The notes under the pieces were generated by a model, which did no database searches, had not been told where the DNA came from, and saw only the letters and a program-made list of their open reading frames with translations. 64,000 nucleotides of DNA from Segniliparus rugosus ATCC BAA-974 (GTDB taxonomy: Bacteria > Actinomycetota > Actinomycetes > Mycobacteriales > Mycobacteriaceae): assembly GCF_000185725.2 (NCBI RefSeq), contig NZ_KI391953.1:1-64000 (forward strand), written 5' to 3'. Shown here piece after piece: positions 32,729 to 42,967 of the stretch. Position numbers and translations under genes: made by a program. Numbering within the stretch: the stretch's first letter is position 1; each line of letters starts with the position of its first letter.

Positions 32729-34915
32729 TCACGCCTGCGCGCGCAGCACGTCCAAAATCCACGCCTCCTCGAAGGCGGCCTCTTTCCACCGCTCGTACCG
32801 GCCGGAGCGCCCGCCGTGCCCGGCGTTCATCTCGGTCTTGAGCAGCACCGGCTCCCCGCTCGTCGTGGCCCGCTGCAGGCGCGCCACCCATTTCGCGGGC
32901 TCGGTGAACCGCACCCTGGTGTCGTTGAGCGAGCAGATCGCGAGGATCCTCGGATACGCCTTCGCCTCGACGTTCTCGTACGGGGAGTACGCCTTCATGT
33001 AGTCGTAGACCGCCTTGTCCTCCAGCGGGTTCCCCCACTCCTCCCACTCGGTCACCGTCAGCGGCAGGCTGGGGTCGAGGATCGTGGTGAGCGGGTCGAC
33101 GAACGGCACCACCGCGAGGACGCCCGCGAACAGCTCGGGCGCGAGGTTCGCCGCCGCCCCCACCAGCCAGCCGCCCGCGCTGCCGCCCTCGGCGACCAGC
33201 CGCTCGGCGACGGCCTCGCCCTGGTCGATCAACGCTTTCGCGCACGCGACGAAATCGGTGAACGTGTTCGGCTTCGCGGCGAACCTGCCCTGCTCGTACC
33301 ATTGTCGGCCCAGCTCTCCGCCGCCGCGCACGTGCGCGACCGCGAACACGACGCCCCGGTCCAGCAGCGAGAGCCGCGCCACGGAGAACCCAGGGTCCAC
33401 GCTCGACTCGTACGCCCCGTACCCGTACAACAGGGTCGGCGCGGGCTTCGCCACGCCTTTCTTGCGCACCACGGAGATCGGCACCCGCGCGCCGTCCTCT
33501 GCCGCAGCCCACAGCCGGTACGCCTCGTAGCGGTCGGGGTCGAAGTCGCCGAGCACCGGCTGGGTTTTGAGCAGGATCCGCTCGCCGGTCGGGACGTCGA
33601 GGTCGTAGACCTGCGCGGGCCTGGTGAACGAGTTCCGCCCGAAGCGCAGCCGGGGCGAGGCCCATTCCGGATTCCCGCCGAGGCCCACGCTGACCAACTC
33701 CTCGTCGAACTCCAACTCCTCGAACCCCGCCGCCGCGAGATCGCCGTCCAGCGCGGGTGGCAGTGGGTCGGTTCTCTCGGAGTCCAGCTTGCGGACCGCC
33801 ACCCTGGGCAGCCCGTCGCGGCGATAGCTCAACGCCCAGTGATCCGCGAAAGCGTCAATGCCCTCAAGGCGGATTTCGGCGGAGGGGTAGATCAACGACG
33901 TCCAGCGGTTGGGATGCTCGGCAGGCGCGATGGCGAGGAAGAAGTTCTCCGCGTTCTCGACTCTGGCCCGCCCCGCTTGCTCTGGCTGCGCGCCGTAGTT
34001 GTGCAGGATCAAGAAGTAGTCCTCGCCGTCCACCACGGCGTGCTCCACGTCGTACTCCAGCCCTTCCTGCCGGGGCAGGACGACGCGGAACTCCCCGGTC
34101 GGATCGGCGGAGTCCAGCGCCCAGACCTCGCTGGTCGCCTTCGAGGAAGAGGCGATGAAGAGCCAGCGCTCGCTGCGCGAGGAGCCCATGCCGACCCAGT
34201 ACCGCTCGTCCGGCTCGTGGTAGACGCGCACGTCGTCCGAAGGGTCCGTCCCCAAGCGGTGCCGCCAGACCGAGTCCGGCCGCCACGCCTCGTCCACCCG
34301 CTGATAGAAGAGGTGCCGCCCGTCCAGGGACCAGACCGCGCCCGGCGCGATGCCGGGGATCTCGTCGGCGAGCAGGTCGCCGGTGACGAGGTCTTTGACC
34401 CGCAGGTCGTAGCGCTCGTCGCCCTTCACGTCCTCGGAGAACGCCAAGAGCCGCCCGTCGTGGCTCACCTCGTACGCGCCGAGCGAGTAGAACTCACGGC
34501 CCTGCGCGCGCTCGTTCCCGTCCAGGAGGACCGCTTCTCCCGGCAAGGACTCCCCCGGCGCGACTTGCGGCGGGGTCCAGTCGTCCGGCCCGCTGATCGG
34601 GGCCCGGCAATGCGCGCCGTACTGCTTGCCCTCCTCGGTGCGGGTGAAATACCACCAGTCGCCGACCCGGCTCGCCACGGACATGTCCGTCTCCAGCGTC
34701 CGGGACTTGATCTCCTCGAAGATCTTCTGCCGCAGCGGCGCGAGATGCTCGGTGAGCGCCTCCGTGTGCGCGTTCTGCGCTTCGAGGTAGGCGATCGTGT
34801 CCGGGTCCTCCTCGTCGCCGAGCCAGGCCAGCTCGTCGGTCACCGCGTCGCCATGGTGCTCGCGAACGGTCGGAACGGATTTCGGAACGGGCGGCGGCGG
34901 GACGGTGCTGTTCAT
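32729..34915 (-). CDS. ptrB: Oligopeptidase B (prolyl oligopeptidase family S9A)
   Basis: A cytosolic serine peptidase of 728 residues that cleaves short peptides after basic residues. An N-terminal strand precedes a seven-bladed propeller (about 75-430), and the alpha/beta hydrolase domain follows. The catalytic triad is visible: Ser579 in GGSAGG, Asp665 in SLNDTRV and His700 in NAGHGG. ATG 34915 (MNSTVPPPP) is favoured; ATGs at 34924 and 34927 add three or four residues. Confidence 0.93.
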   Translation of the reverse strand: MNSTVPPPPVPKSVPTVREHHGDAVTDELAWLGDEEDPDTIAYLEAQNAHTEALTEHLAPLRQKIFEEIKSRTLETDMSVASRVGDWWYFTRTEEGKQYGAHCRAPISGPDDWTPPQVAPGESLPGEAVLLDGNERAQGREFYSLGAYEVSHDGRLLAFSEDVKGDERYDLRVKDLVTGDLLADEIPGIAPGAVWSLDGRHLFYQRVDEAWRPDSVWRHRLGTDPSDDVRVYHEPDERYWVGMGSSRSERWLFIASSSKATSEVWALDSADPTGEFRVVLPRQEGLEYDVEHAVVDGEDYFLILHNYGAQPEQAGRARVENAENFFLAIAPAEHPNRWTSLIYPSAEIRLEGIDAFADHWALSYRRDGLPRVAVRKLDSERTDPLPPALDGDLAAAGFEELEFDEELVSVGLGGNPEWASPRLRFGRNSFTRPAQVYDLDVPTGERILLKTQPVLGDFDPDRYEAYRLWAAAEDGARVPISVVRKKGVAKPAPTLLYGYGAYESSVDPGFSVARLSLLDRGVVFAVAHVRGGGELGRQWYEQGRFAAKPNTFTDFVACAKALIDQGEAVAERLVAEGGSAGGWLVGAAANLAPELFAGVLAVVPFVDPLTTILDPSLPLTVTEWEEWGNPLEDKAVYDYMKAYSPYENVEAKAYPRILAICSLNDTRVRFTEPAKWVARLQRATTSGEPVLLKTEMNAGHGGRSGRYERWKEAAFEEAWILDVLRAQA

Positions 34916-34984
34916 CCCGACCATCATTGCAGATCGCCGGAGCAGGGCGGCGAAACACGTTCCGCGCTCCTCCGGCGGGCGCGG

Positions 34985-35536
34985 CTACGCGGTGCTCTGC
35001 CGCTCCTGCCCGTCCCCGACGTTTTCGCCCTCCTGATCGTCGAGGAGTTCCGTCCACAGCGCGATAGACTGCTCCGCGAACGCGACCCCCGCCCGCAGCG
35101 CCCGCAGCGGCCCTGGCGCGACGACTCCGGCGCGCACCGCATCCTCGAGCGTGGAGCGCTGCTCCTGCAGCTTCTCGAACCACGCCTGATACTTCGGCAA
35201 CTGCGCGCTGGCGACCATGCGCGGGTCCGCCCCGAAGAAGAGCTTCAAAATGCCGGGCTCGCGCAGCTCGTACATCGTCTCCGGAGGCTCCGCCAGCCAC
35301 GCCGCGAACGCCTCCGCCCCGGCTTCTGTGACGGTGTAGAGCTTGCGCCGCCGCCCGGTCTGCTCCTGACGCTCGCCCAACAGGCCGGCTTTCGCGAGCC
35401 GGGCGGGCTCGGAGTACAGCATCGCGTGCGGCACGGACCAGAAATGGCCGGTGGACTGGCTCATCGCTTGTTTGAGATCGTACGGCGTGGCCTCGCCAAG
35501 CTCCTGCACGGTGCCCAACACGAGGTACGACGTCAT
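34985..35536 (-). CDS. PadR-family transcriptional regulator
   Basis: A protein of 183 residues. An N-terminal winged helix (about 1-85: SYLVLGTVQELGEATPYDLK, then LLGERQEQTGRRRKLYTVT as the wing) precedes a C-terminal Vir-like helical dimer domain. PadR proteins usually repress nearby detoxification or transport genes. Here the neighbours are ptrB downstream and phoU upstream, so the target is not obvious. ATG 35536. Confidence 0.85.
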   Translation of the reverse strand: MTSYLVLGTVQELGEATPYDLKQAMSQSTGHFWSVPHAMLYSEPARLAKAGLLGERQEQTGRRRKLYTVTEAGAEAFAAWLAEPPETMYELREPGILKLFFGADPRMVASAQLPKYQAWFEKLQEQRSTLEDAVRAGVVAPGPLRALRAGVAFAEQSIALWTELLDDQEGENVGDGQERQSTA

Positions 35537-35639
35537 GCTGAGGCCGACTATCGCAGTTCTCCGTTCCTGGTGACACGTTCTCCCTGGACATACCACCTTA
35601 GCGGGCGGCGCTGCCTGGCGGTCGCGGCGAACCGCCGGC

Positions 35640-36290
35640 TCAGCCTGTTTGGGAGAGGGGTATCCCGGTCGCCGCGAAGCGCACCCGCCTGCCGATCTGC
35701 ACCGCGTGGTCGGCGAACCGCTCGTAGTACCTGCCGAGCAGGGCCACGTCCACCGCAGAGCCCACCCCGTGCTGCCATTCCGAGCCGAGCAGCAGCGAGA
35801 AGAGCTGCTCGTGCAGCGCGTCCATCGCGTCGTCCTCTGCCTGCAGCTTCGCCGCGGCCACCGGGTTCTGGGTGAGCAGCGCCTGCCGCGCGGCGGAGGA
35901 GAGCGCGACCGCGATCTCGCCCATCTGCGCGAATTGGCGGTGGACCTCCACCGGCACCGCGTGCAGCGGATGCCGCCTGCGGGCCACGTTGCCGACGTGC
36001 CGGGCGAGCGCCCCCATTCTGCGCAGGTCAACGACGACCTGCATCTGGCCGACCGCCGCCCGCAGATCCTCTTCCGCCGGCCCCGCCGCGAGCAGGGCGA
36101 ACGCCCGCTCTTCGCTGTCCTTCGAGAGCGCCGATATCTCGTCGTCTTTGCTGATCGCGGTCTCGGCAAGGACGAGATCCGCAGACAGCAGCGCTTGCGT
36201 GGCCTGGCGCATCGCCTCCCCGGTCAGCTCACACGTGAGACCGAGCTGACCTGTCAGGTCGCTCAGCTGCTCGTGGAAAACCGCCCGCAT
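35640..36290 (-). CDS. phoU: PhoU-family phosphate signalling protein
   Basis: A protein of 216 residues made of two three-helix PhoU repeats (about 8-95 and 115-205). Metal-cluster-type acidic motifs are seen in DDEISALSKDSEE and RYYERFADHAVQIGRR. PhoU/PhoY proteins curb the phosphate two-component system and influence persistence in mycobacteria. No pst genes lie beside it. Its place downstream of the LCP gene and dus matches phoY2 (Rv0821c) with Rv0822c-Rv0823c. ATG 36290 gives MRAVFHEQLSDL. Confidence 0.9.
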   Translation of the reverse strand: MRAVFHEQLSDLTGQLGLTCELTGEAMRQATQALLSADLVLAETAISKDDEISALSKDSEERAFALLAAGPAEEDLRAAVGQMQVVVDLRRMGALARHVGNVARRRHPLHAVPVEVHRQFAQMGEIAVALSSAARQALLTQNPVAAAKLQAEDDAMDALHEQLFSLLLGSEWQHGVGSAVDVALLGRYYERFADHAVQIGRRVRFAATGIPLSQTG

Positions 36291-36398
36291 TACTCCACAA
36301 TACGCCCAACGATTCATGATCACCTCCGAGCCCTGGTGAACTCGACATGAATTCCAGGTCAGCGCTCTAAAGCGCCAGGCTCGCGAAGGGGGCCGCCC

Positions 36399-38150
36399 TC
36401 AGCACGTGGTGTCGGCCCCGTTGGTCACCGTCAGGTTCTCCGGGAGCACGACCACGCCGTCCACCGCTTTGACTTCGCTGACCACGATGGGGGCTCCGGG
36501 CTGGGCGGGGGCTGCGATGGCGGGGATCTCGCCGCTCGCCCCGATCACCAGCTCGACGTCGGCGTTCGGGGTCGAGCCCAGCTCGATGAGCGTGCCCGGC
36601 ACCGAGGAGGCCACTGTGGCCGCCGCGTCCCTGCTCGCCGGGGAGAACCGGGCGATGGTCGCGACCGTGTCCGAATGCGCCACCCCGCTCGACGTCATGT
36701 CGACCTTGAAGCCCTGTTTCGAGAGGGCCTGGACCACTTTGTACAAGATAGTCGAGCTGGGCGCGACGACTTGGACGGTGAAACCTTTCACGCTCACCGC
36801 CTTCGCCCCTTCGGCCGGCTGCGTCTCGGGCGGCGGCGCGGGCGGCGTGCTGCTGCTGGTGGCAGTGGTCGTCCTGGCCGTCGTGGTGGTGTCCACCGTC
36901 CACGGCGTCACCACTGAGGTCGAAGACGCTTTCGCGCCGCCCTCCCCCGGCAGCGGTTTGTCGTAGATGATGGCGTCGAAGATCGCGCGCACGCCGTCGT
37001 CGTTGGGGACCTCGTTGTTCATCCCGTCCTCGGACGTGCCGGTGGTCGGGATCGTGATGAAGGTGACCTTGTTGGTCTGGATGCTCTGCATCGACTCCGC
37101 GAGCTTGAGCAGGTCCTCCATTTTCACCCCGGCCATCACCGCCCGTTTGGTGAAGGCTTGGAGGAGGTCGCGCAGCCTCGCGGGATTCGCGAGGACTTTC
37201 TGGCTGAGCATGCCGCGCAGGAGGGAGGAGATGAACTTCTGCTGGCGCTTGATCCTGCCGTAGTCCCCGGTGCCCTCGGCCTCGATCTGGCGCGCCCGGA
37301 CGTACTGCAGGGCCTGCTGGCCGTCGAGCGTCTGTTTGCCCGCCTTCTCAAGGACTGTGCCGAGCTCGTCGTCGTAGAGCGGCTTGGTGGAGCAGACCTC
37401 GACCCCGCCGACCGCGTCCACCATGTCGGCGAAGCCTTCGAAGTCCTCGCCGATGAAGTGGTTGACCTGCAAGCCCGAAAGCTTCTGGACCACCTTGACC
37501 AGGCACTGCGGCCCGCCATACATGTACGCGCTGTTGATTTTCGCGTGCGTCTCGGCCGGCTGGACCTGCGTGGAGTACTGCCCGGTCGTCGAGTTCCACT
37601 TCGCGCACGCCGGGCGGTCGATCTGCAGGTCGCGCGGGAAGGAGACGGCGACGACGCGGGCCCGGCTCGCCGGGATGTTCACCAAGATGATGGTGTCCGA
37701 GCGGGAGCCTTCCACATCGTTGGCGTCCCCGGCTCCCAGCTTGCCATTGTCGCCCTCACGCGTGTCCGCGCCGATGAGCAGGAAGTTCTCGTCGCCCTTC
37801 TGCTCCTCGGGGTGCTTGATGTTCGGATCGTTCAGCAGAAGCGCCAGCACGCCTTTGCCCTGGATCGCGCCCCTGGATATGCCCCAAAACGCCCCCGTGG
37901 CCGCGAGGACGGACACCGCGAGCAGCACCACCGCCGCCCGTGCGACAAGCCGGGATCCCGCCTCCCACCTTGCCCGCTTGCGCGGGGCCCCTGGAAGCTT
38001 CGCCCTGCCGCTCGGCGGGCGGAGGATCGAGAAGGGCAGTCGGCCATGGGCCGTGGACGGGGATTCGGTCGGCTCGATCCGGTTGGTCCGCGCAGCCTTC
38101 ATCGCGAGACGGCGCCTAGTCGTCTCCTCGGAAAGGTCTGGAATCCTCAA
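36399..38150 (-). CDS. LytR-CpsA-Psr family cell-wall ligase with LytR_C domain
   Basis: A protein of 583 residues: cytoplasmic tail, one membrane helix (about 70-92), LCP catalytic domain (about 115-320, with SRSDTIILVNI, VSFPRDLQID and KINSAYMYGG), Thr/Pro-rich linker (about 400-440) and a C-terminal LytR_C domain (about 450-550). LCP enzymes attach arabinogalactan or similar polymers to peptidoglycan outside the membrane. The neighbours suggest orthology to Rv0822c. The TTG start at 38150 has GAGAAGG seven bases upstream; ATG 38102 is the alternative. Confidence 0.9.
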   Translation of the reverse strand: MRIPDLSEETTRRRLAMKAARTNRIEPTESPSTAHGRLPFSILRPPSGRAKLPGAPRKRARWEAGSRLVARAAVVLLAVSVLAATGAFWGISRGAIQGKGVLALLLNDPNIKHPEEQKGDENFLLIGADTREGDNGKLGAGDANDVEGSRSDTIILVNIPASRARVVAVSFPRDLQIDRPACAKWNSTTGQYSTQVQPAETHAKINSAYMYGGPQCLVKVVQKLSGLQVNHFIGEDFEGFADMVDAVGGVEVCSTKPLYDDELGTVLEKAGKQTLDGQQALQYVRARQIEAEGTGDYGRIKRQQKFISSLLRGMLSQKVLANPARLRDLLQAFTKRAVMAGVKMEDLLKLAESMQSIQTNKVTFITIPTTGTSEDGMNNEVPNDDGVRAIFDAIIYDKPLPGEGGAKASSTSVVTPWTVDTTTTARTTTATSSSTPPAPPPETQPAEGAKAVSVKGFTVQVVAPSSTILYKVVQALSKQGFKVDMTSSGVAHSDTVATIARFSPASRDAAATVASSVPGTLIELGSTPNADVELVIGASGEIPAIAAPAQPGAPIVVSEVKAVDGVVVLPENLTVTNGADTTC

Positions 38151-38378
38151 CCTGCTGCCTTCTCTTAGTCAGCCCCGAGCCTTAGCCGGATCCGGCCTTC
38201 GGCCCGCCGTCCGCTCCCATGTCCCTGGGTTGCCCTCACGACTGACTTGGACCGCGAGTATACCGAAGCAGGCAAGGCCCTGGCAGCGGGCAAACGTCCC
38301 GATCAGTTCCGCAGACCGATCCGCCCAATCCGCGCCCTGGACCTGGGGCGCCTCCCACGAGCCCTGCGAGCGGGGGGA

Positions 38379-39538
38379 TCAGCCGCCCGAATGCTCGACG
38401 TCGACCAGCCCCGTGGCGCATTCCTCCGGGTCGTCCAGCCAGCCCTGCGGCAACGCCACCTTTTTTGCGGGGAGCCCTTGCGCCCGCGCGGCCCCTCGGC
38501 CTCGTGCGGGAACGGCTCGTCGTGCGGCAGTCGGCCGAGCAGATCCTCGATCTCGGCGAGCGAGGCGACCGTGGAGAATTTGGTCCGCAGCTCCGACCCG
38601 ACCGAGAAACCCCGCAGATACCAGGCGAAATGCTTGCGCATCTCCGCGACCCCGTGCTTGCCCGCGTGTTCGACCGACAGCTGCGCGTGCCGCAGGACGA
38701 TCCTGGCCACTTCGCCGAGGTTCGGCGGCGGCGGGGCGGGGATCGTCCCGCCGGAGAGCGCCGAGGCGAGCTCCGCGAACAGCCAGGGCCGTCCGAGACA
38801 GCCTCTGCCGACGACCACGCCGTCGCAGCCGGTCTGCGCCATCATCCGCGCCGCGTCCTCCGCGGCGAAAATATCGCCGTTCCCCAGCACCGGGATATCG
38901 GTGACGTGCTCCTTCAAGCGCGCAATCGCCGACCAGTCCGCCGTGCCGGAGTACAGCTGCGCCGCGGTGCGCGCGTGCAGCGCCACCGCCGCGGCTCCGC
39001 TGTCCCGCGCGATCCGTCCGGCATCGAGGTAGGTGTGGTGCTCGTCGTCGATGCCGATCCGGAACTTCACCGTCACCGGCACCACGCCATCGGCCCCCCG
39101 CACGGCGGCCTCGATGATGCGGGCGAACAGGCGCCGCTTGTAGGGCAGGGCCGAGCCGCCGCCGTTGCGGGTGACTTTCGGGACCGGACAGCCGAAGTTC
39201 AGGTCGACGTGGTCCGCGAGGTCCTCGGCGACGATCATCCGCACCGCCTCGCCGACCGCCTCCGGGTCCACGGTGTACAGCTGCATCGAACGCGGCCGCT
39301 CTTCCGGCCCGAACTCGACCATCCGCATCGCCTTGGGGTTGCGGGCCACCAAAGAGCGGGCCATGATCATCTCATTGACGTACAGCCCTCTGGCCTGGCC
39401 GGTCAGCTCCGTCTCCAGCTCCCGGCACACGGTGCGGAAGGCGAGATTGGTGACCCCGGCCATCGGGGCGAGCACCACCGGCGACGCGAGCTCGAAAGGC
39501 CCGATGCGCAGCGCGGGCTCGGCAAGGGCTGTGGTCAT
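38379..39538 (-). CDS. dus: tRNA-dihydrouridine synthase (frameshift near 3' end)
   Basis: An FMN TIM-barrel enzyme that reduces uridines in tRNA, about 386 residues once repaired. Motifs: APMAGVTNLAFRTVCRE (about 22-38), DLNFGCPVPKVTRNGGGSAL holding the catalytic Cys, and GVVVGRGCLGRPW in the FMN phosphate site. At T-run 38461-38466 (A6 in the gene) the frame shifts; one more A restores SPQKKVALPQGWLDDPEECA and a normal stop at 38379. It lies between the LCP gene and desA1, as Rv0823c does in M. tuberculosis. Confidence 0.9.
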
Positions 39539-39599
39539 TTCTCCAGGATACGGAGCGAACCCGGCGGGCTCAACCCGCTCTCGCGTAGAGTGAGGCGCT

Positions 39600-40521
39600 G
39601 TGCCTGATCAAACGATCGCCCCATTCTGGCGACCCTCGTTCGGACAGCGGTTCGGAGACTTCGCGTACAAGGCGTTCTACTACACCCTGGCGGCGCTCTT
39701 CGTCGCCATGGTCGGCGCGCGCGCCGCGGATTTGCCCTTCGCGGGCACGCTGACCTGGGTCGCCATCCTCTCGTTCCTCGGCGGAGCCGCGATCTTCATC
39801 GCCATCGCCCTCACGACGATAGGGCGCGCCGAGCGCCGCCGGGCGAAGCGAGTCCCCTTCTACCAGGACTTCGCGCGGCGGCAGGGCTGGGACTACCGGA
39901 CGGACGGGGCCTGGCTCGCCGAACACTTCTTCTCGGAGAACATGCGGGCCGACGGGGTGCGCCCGTTCCGCAGCGCCGCCGATCCGAACGCGACCGGCTT
40001 CCAGACGCGCGACGTGTTCACCGGCTCGTGGCGAGGCAAGCCGTTCGCCGCCTTCTCCTACTCCCCGCCCTCGCAGCGCTCCGGGTCGGACGATGATTGA
40101 GCGCAGCGCTTTCGTCGGCAAGAGCGTCCAGGTCTCCAAGAGCGCAACCAACGGCTGGTACTCGGTGATCGCCATCCCCACGCCAGCCGCGCGGCCGCCG
40201 CTCACCGTGCTGCCGAAGAAGGCCCCGCCCTGGCTGCTCAAGCAGCTCGGCGTGCCGATCCGGATGCAGGACCCCGCGTTCGACGGCGCGTTCGGCGTGT
40301 GGGGCCCGAGCATCCCGTTCGCCTTCGACGTGTTGGACGCGCGGACCCGGCAATGGATGCTCGCCGACCCGAGGTTTCACGCGTGGCCGCTCCAGTTCCA
40401 GGACGCGAACCTGCTCACCTGGGCGGACAGCTACCCCGAGCCCGAACAGATCGCGCCGAAGCTCGACTTGCTCCACGAGTTCTTGGACCGGACCGACCCG
40501 AGGATCTGGCAGCAGGGGTGA
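39600..40521 (+). CDS. Conserved actinobacterial membrane protein, split by a frameshift
   Basis: Two adjoining frames (39600-40100 and 40093-40521) together form one protein of about 305 residues. Two helices near the N-terminus (about 24-75) are followed by a soluble part with FYQDFARRQGWDY and FTGSWRGKPFAAFSYS, then GWYSVIAIP, PFAFDVLDARTRQWMLA and LLTWADSYPEPEQI. The parts look like one family, since the second has no domain start of its own. Reading one base fewer in the C-run at about 40064-40067 fuses them. Alternatively they are two coupled genes overlapping by eight bases. Function unknown. GTG start at 39600. Confidence 0.6.
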
Positions 40522-40551
40522 GCGCGGCCCATCGCCGCGCGGACCCGTGGA

Positions 40552-41496
40552 CTACGAGGCGCGGCGGCGCAGGCGCTCCTCGCGCTTGGCCTTGTTCTCC
40601 TCGATCTGCTGGAGTTTCCCGGTCATCATCTGCACGTACTCGGCGATGCGGTCGCGCTCCCACTCCCCGTAGCCGGAGAAGTCGTCGCGCTCGAAGATCT
40701 TCCACTGCCGCAGGACCGGCATCACCACGTCCTCCAAGTGCAGTTTGAGGTCGTAGATCCCGCTCTTGGCGATGATGACCGCGTTGCGGCGGAAGTTCTT
40801 CATGCCCGCGCCAGGCATCTGGAACATCGTGAGGATGTCCGCAATGGCCTTGATGGTCTGGTTCGGGGAGACTTTCAGCGCCTGCTCCACGAGGTTGCGG
40901 TAGAAGATCATGTGCAGGTTCTCGTCCGCGGAGATGCGCTGGAGCAGCTTGTCCGCGATCGGCTCATTGCAGGCCTTGCCCGTGTTGCGGTGCGAGACGC
41001 GGGTGGCCAGCTCCTGGAAGGTCACGTAGCAGACCGTGTGCAACATGTCCTGCGCGGCCATCGGCGGGTTGAACCCGGCCACCGTGCTCGCGATGCGGGC
41101 CTGCTCCAGCTCGACCGGGTCGATGGCGCGGGTGGTGAGGAGGTAGTCGCGGATCGCGATGGAGTGCCGGTTCTCCTCGGCCGTCCACCGGCCGACCCAG
41201 GTGCCCCAGGCGCTGTCGCGGGAGAACGCGTCGGCGATGTCGCGGTGGTAGGCGGGCAGGTTGTCCTCGGTCACAAGGTTCGTGAGCATCGCGACCCTGG
41301 CGGGCTCGTCCAGCTTGGACTGGCCCACCTCCCAGTCCTCGCCGCCGAGGAGCTTGAAGTTCTTGCCCTCGCTCCACGGGATGTAGTCGTGCGGGTTCCA
41401 GTCCTTGGCCATGCTCAGATGCCGGTGGACGTTCTCCTCCGCCGTCTCGTACAGCTCGTGGAGGAGAGCTTTGTCGGAAAGTTCCCGTTGCAGCAT
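40552..41496 (-). CDS. desA1: Acyl-ACP desaturase DesA1-like
   Basis: A soluble di-iron desaturase of 314 residues. The ligands expected for the family are visible: Glu77, Glu108-xx-His111 (EENRH), Glu162 and Glu192-xx-His195 (ENLH). In mycobacteria DesA1 is essential and introduces double bases of meromycolate acyl chains (double bonds) on acyl-ACP. It follows the order of Rv0821c-Rv0824c. ATG 41496 has GGAGA nine bases upstream. An IdeR-like site lies about 150 bases upstream, which would make expression respond to iron. Confidence 0.92.
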   Translation of the reverse strand: MLQRELSDKALLHELYETAEENVHRHLSMAKDWNPHDYIPWSEGKNFKLLGGEDWEVGQSKLDEPARVAMLTNLVTEDNLPAYHRDIADAFSRDSAWGTWVGRWTAEENRHSIAIRDYLLTTRAIDPVELEQARIASTVAGFNPPMAAQDMLHTVCYVTFQELATRVSHRNTGKACNEPIADKLLQRISADENLHMIFYRNLVEQALKVSPNQTIKAIADILTMFQMPGAGMKNFRRNAVIIAKSGIYDLKLHLEDVVMPVLRQWKIFERDDFSGYGEWERDRIAEYVQMMTGKLQQIEENKAKREERLRRRAS

Positions 41497-41647
41497 GGTG
41501 TTTCGTCTCCGCTTCTTCGCGCTCGTTCGCAATTCCCTATAAGGATGCTACGCATCACATCGGCCTGTATCAAGGTTTCTCGACGTCGGGCGCGCCCGGC
41601 CGTGTCGTGAACGGACATCCTAGCGCATCGGCACGCGCCCTCGTAAG

Positions 41648-41666
41648 TAAGGTTAGCCTTACTTAT
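41648..41666. promoter_or_regulatory. IdeR/DtxR-like iron box upstream of desA1
   Basis: TAAGGTTAGCCTTACTTAT matches the mycobacterial IdeR consensus TTAGGTTAGGCTAACCTAA at 14 of 19 positions. It lies within a wider near-palindrome (AAGTAAGG and CCTTACTT arms), in an AT-rich island between the FUSC gene and desA1. Confidence 0.55.
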
Positions 41667-41716
41667 ACTTTTTGTCAAGGCTCCGACCAGGGGATTTCCT
41701 GGACGGAAAGTAACGA

Positions 41717-42898
41717 TTAGGCCTCACGCAACGCCCGAAGCGCTGTCGCCGAGGCAAACCCCGCCGCCTGGAAGAGGTCGAAGATCGTGGACTCCAGTTG
41801 CGCGAACACCACTTCGGCGCTCAGCGCCACACCGGACAGCATCGTCGGGTCCAGCCTCGCCGCGCACGCCTCCAGCGCGGCGAGGACTCGGTCGCGCTGC
41901 GCCTGGTCTGGCTTTTTCGCCAGCCACAAGAGCCTGACCTGCGCTGCCGCGTCCGCCGTCGCCTCGATGGCTTCGACAAGGCCCACCCCAAGCTTGCCGC
42001 CGCTGTTCACCAGGATCCAGGCCCGCCGGGCGAGCACCCGCAAATCGCGGATGATCCGGTCGATGTGGTCGGCCGAGACGCTCACCTCGTGCACCTCGGC
42101 CCGCCGGGTCCAGAACAACGGCGAGATGCGGACGATCTCGTCCCCGGCCCGCACATAGGTCTGCAAAGCGTCGATCTGCGGCTGGCTCGCCCGCGCGGCG
42201 GCGAGCACTTCCTCCAGCCGCGCCGCGTCCCGCGCCTGGAGCCCTTCCGCGACGCCCCGCAGCACCGTCTCGCACGTGGCCAAGGCCGCCGCCGCGGCCT
42301 GATGCGCCCGGAGAAACGGATGCGCGGGCAAAAGCGCCGAGATCATAATGCCGATCACCCCGCCGATCAGCGCATCCACCAGACGCGACGGCCCCGCGAT
42401 GTTCGTCCCGGCCACCGTCGGCGGGAAGAGGACCACCAGCAGCGAGGACGAGGCCGCCTGCATCGGGAAGATCAGCCCCTTGTCGATGAACGTGGCGGCG
42501 ACCATCGCGACAGCGACGAAGAACGAGATCTGCCACCAGCCGTGCCCGATGACGCTCACCAGCACATCGCCGATGGCGATGCCGAGCATCACCCCGCACA
42601 CCAGCTCCACCGCGCGCCGCCATCTGCTGCCGAGCGACACCCCGAGCGAGATCACCGCGGCGATGGGGGCGAAGAACGGCGAGAGGTGCCCGACGAGGTT
42701 CTTCGCGACGAACCAGGCCAGCCCGGCTCCGATCGAGCACTGCAAGATCGGCAACGCGGTGGACTTCAACCGATCCACCCCGGCAAGGAAGTTCTTGCGC
42801 AGCGCCGAAACCCGCTGGCGCGCCCAGCTCGCGCGCGCCTCCCCCGTCGCGCCGACAGGGGAGGCCCCCGCCTGCTTGCCGGGGACGCTCTGAGCCAT
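41717..42898 (-). CDS. FUSC-family membrane protein (aromatic acid exporter-like)
   Basis: A protein of 393 residues. About six membrane helices fill the first half (about 48-205; LVGHLSPFFAPIAAVISLGV is the typical FUSC signature), and the second half is a cytoplasmic helical domain. Members export aromatic acids or are uncharacterised envelope transporters. ATG 42898 gives MAQSVPGKQAG. It ends about 220 bases before desA1 on the same strand, with an iron-box-like site in between. Confidence 0.82.
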   Translation of the reverse strand: MAQSVPGKQAGASPVGATGEARASWARQRVSALRKNFLAGVDRLKSTALPILQCSIGAGLAWFVAKNLVGHLSPFFAPIAAVISLGVSLGSRWRRAVELVCGVMLGIAIGDVLVSVIGHGWWQISFFVAVAMVAATFIDKGLIFPMQAASSSLLVVLFPPTVAGTNIAGPSRLVDALIGGVIGIMISALLPAHPFLRAHQAAAAALATCETVLRGVAEGLQARDAARLEEVLAAARASQPQIDALQTYVRAGDEIVRISPLFWTRRAEVHEVSVSADHIDRIIRDLRVLARRAWILVNSGGKLGVGLVEAIEATADAAAQVRLLWLAKKPDQAQRDRVLAALEACAARLDPTMLSGVALSAEVVFAQLESTIFDLFQAAGFASATALRALREA

Positions 42899-42967
42899 CC
42901 CAGTACTGTATCGACAAACAGCCCGCCGCACTCGGCGCCCGCCCGCCGGGGGCGGTCCGGCCCCGAG

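Noticed and set aside
38151..38378. A gene between the LCP gene and dus
   Set aside because: The frames here are antisense or extensions caused by the dus frameshift; nothing gene-like is seen.
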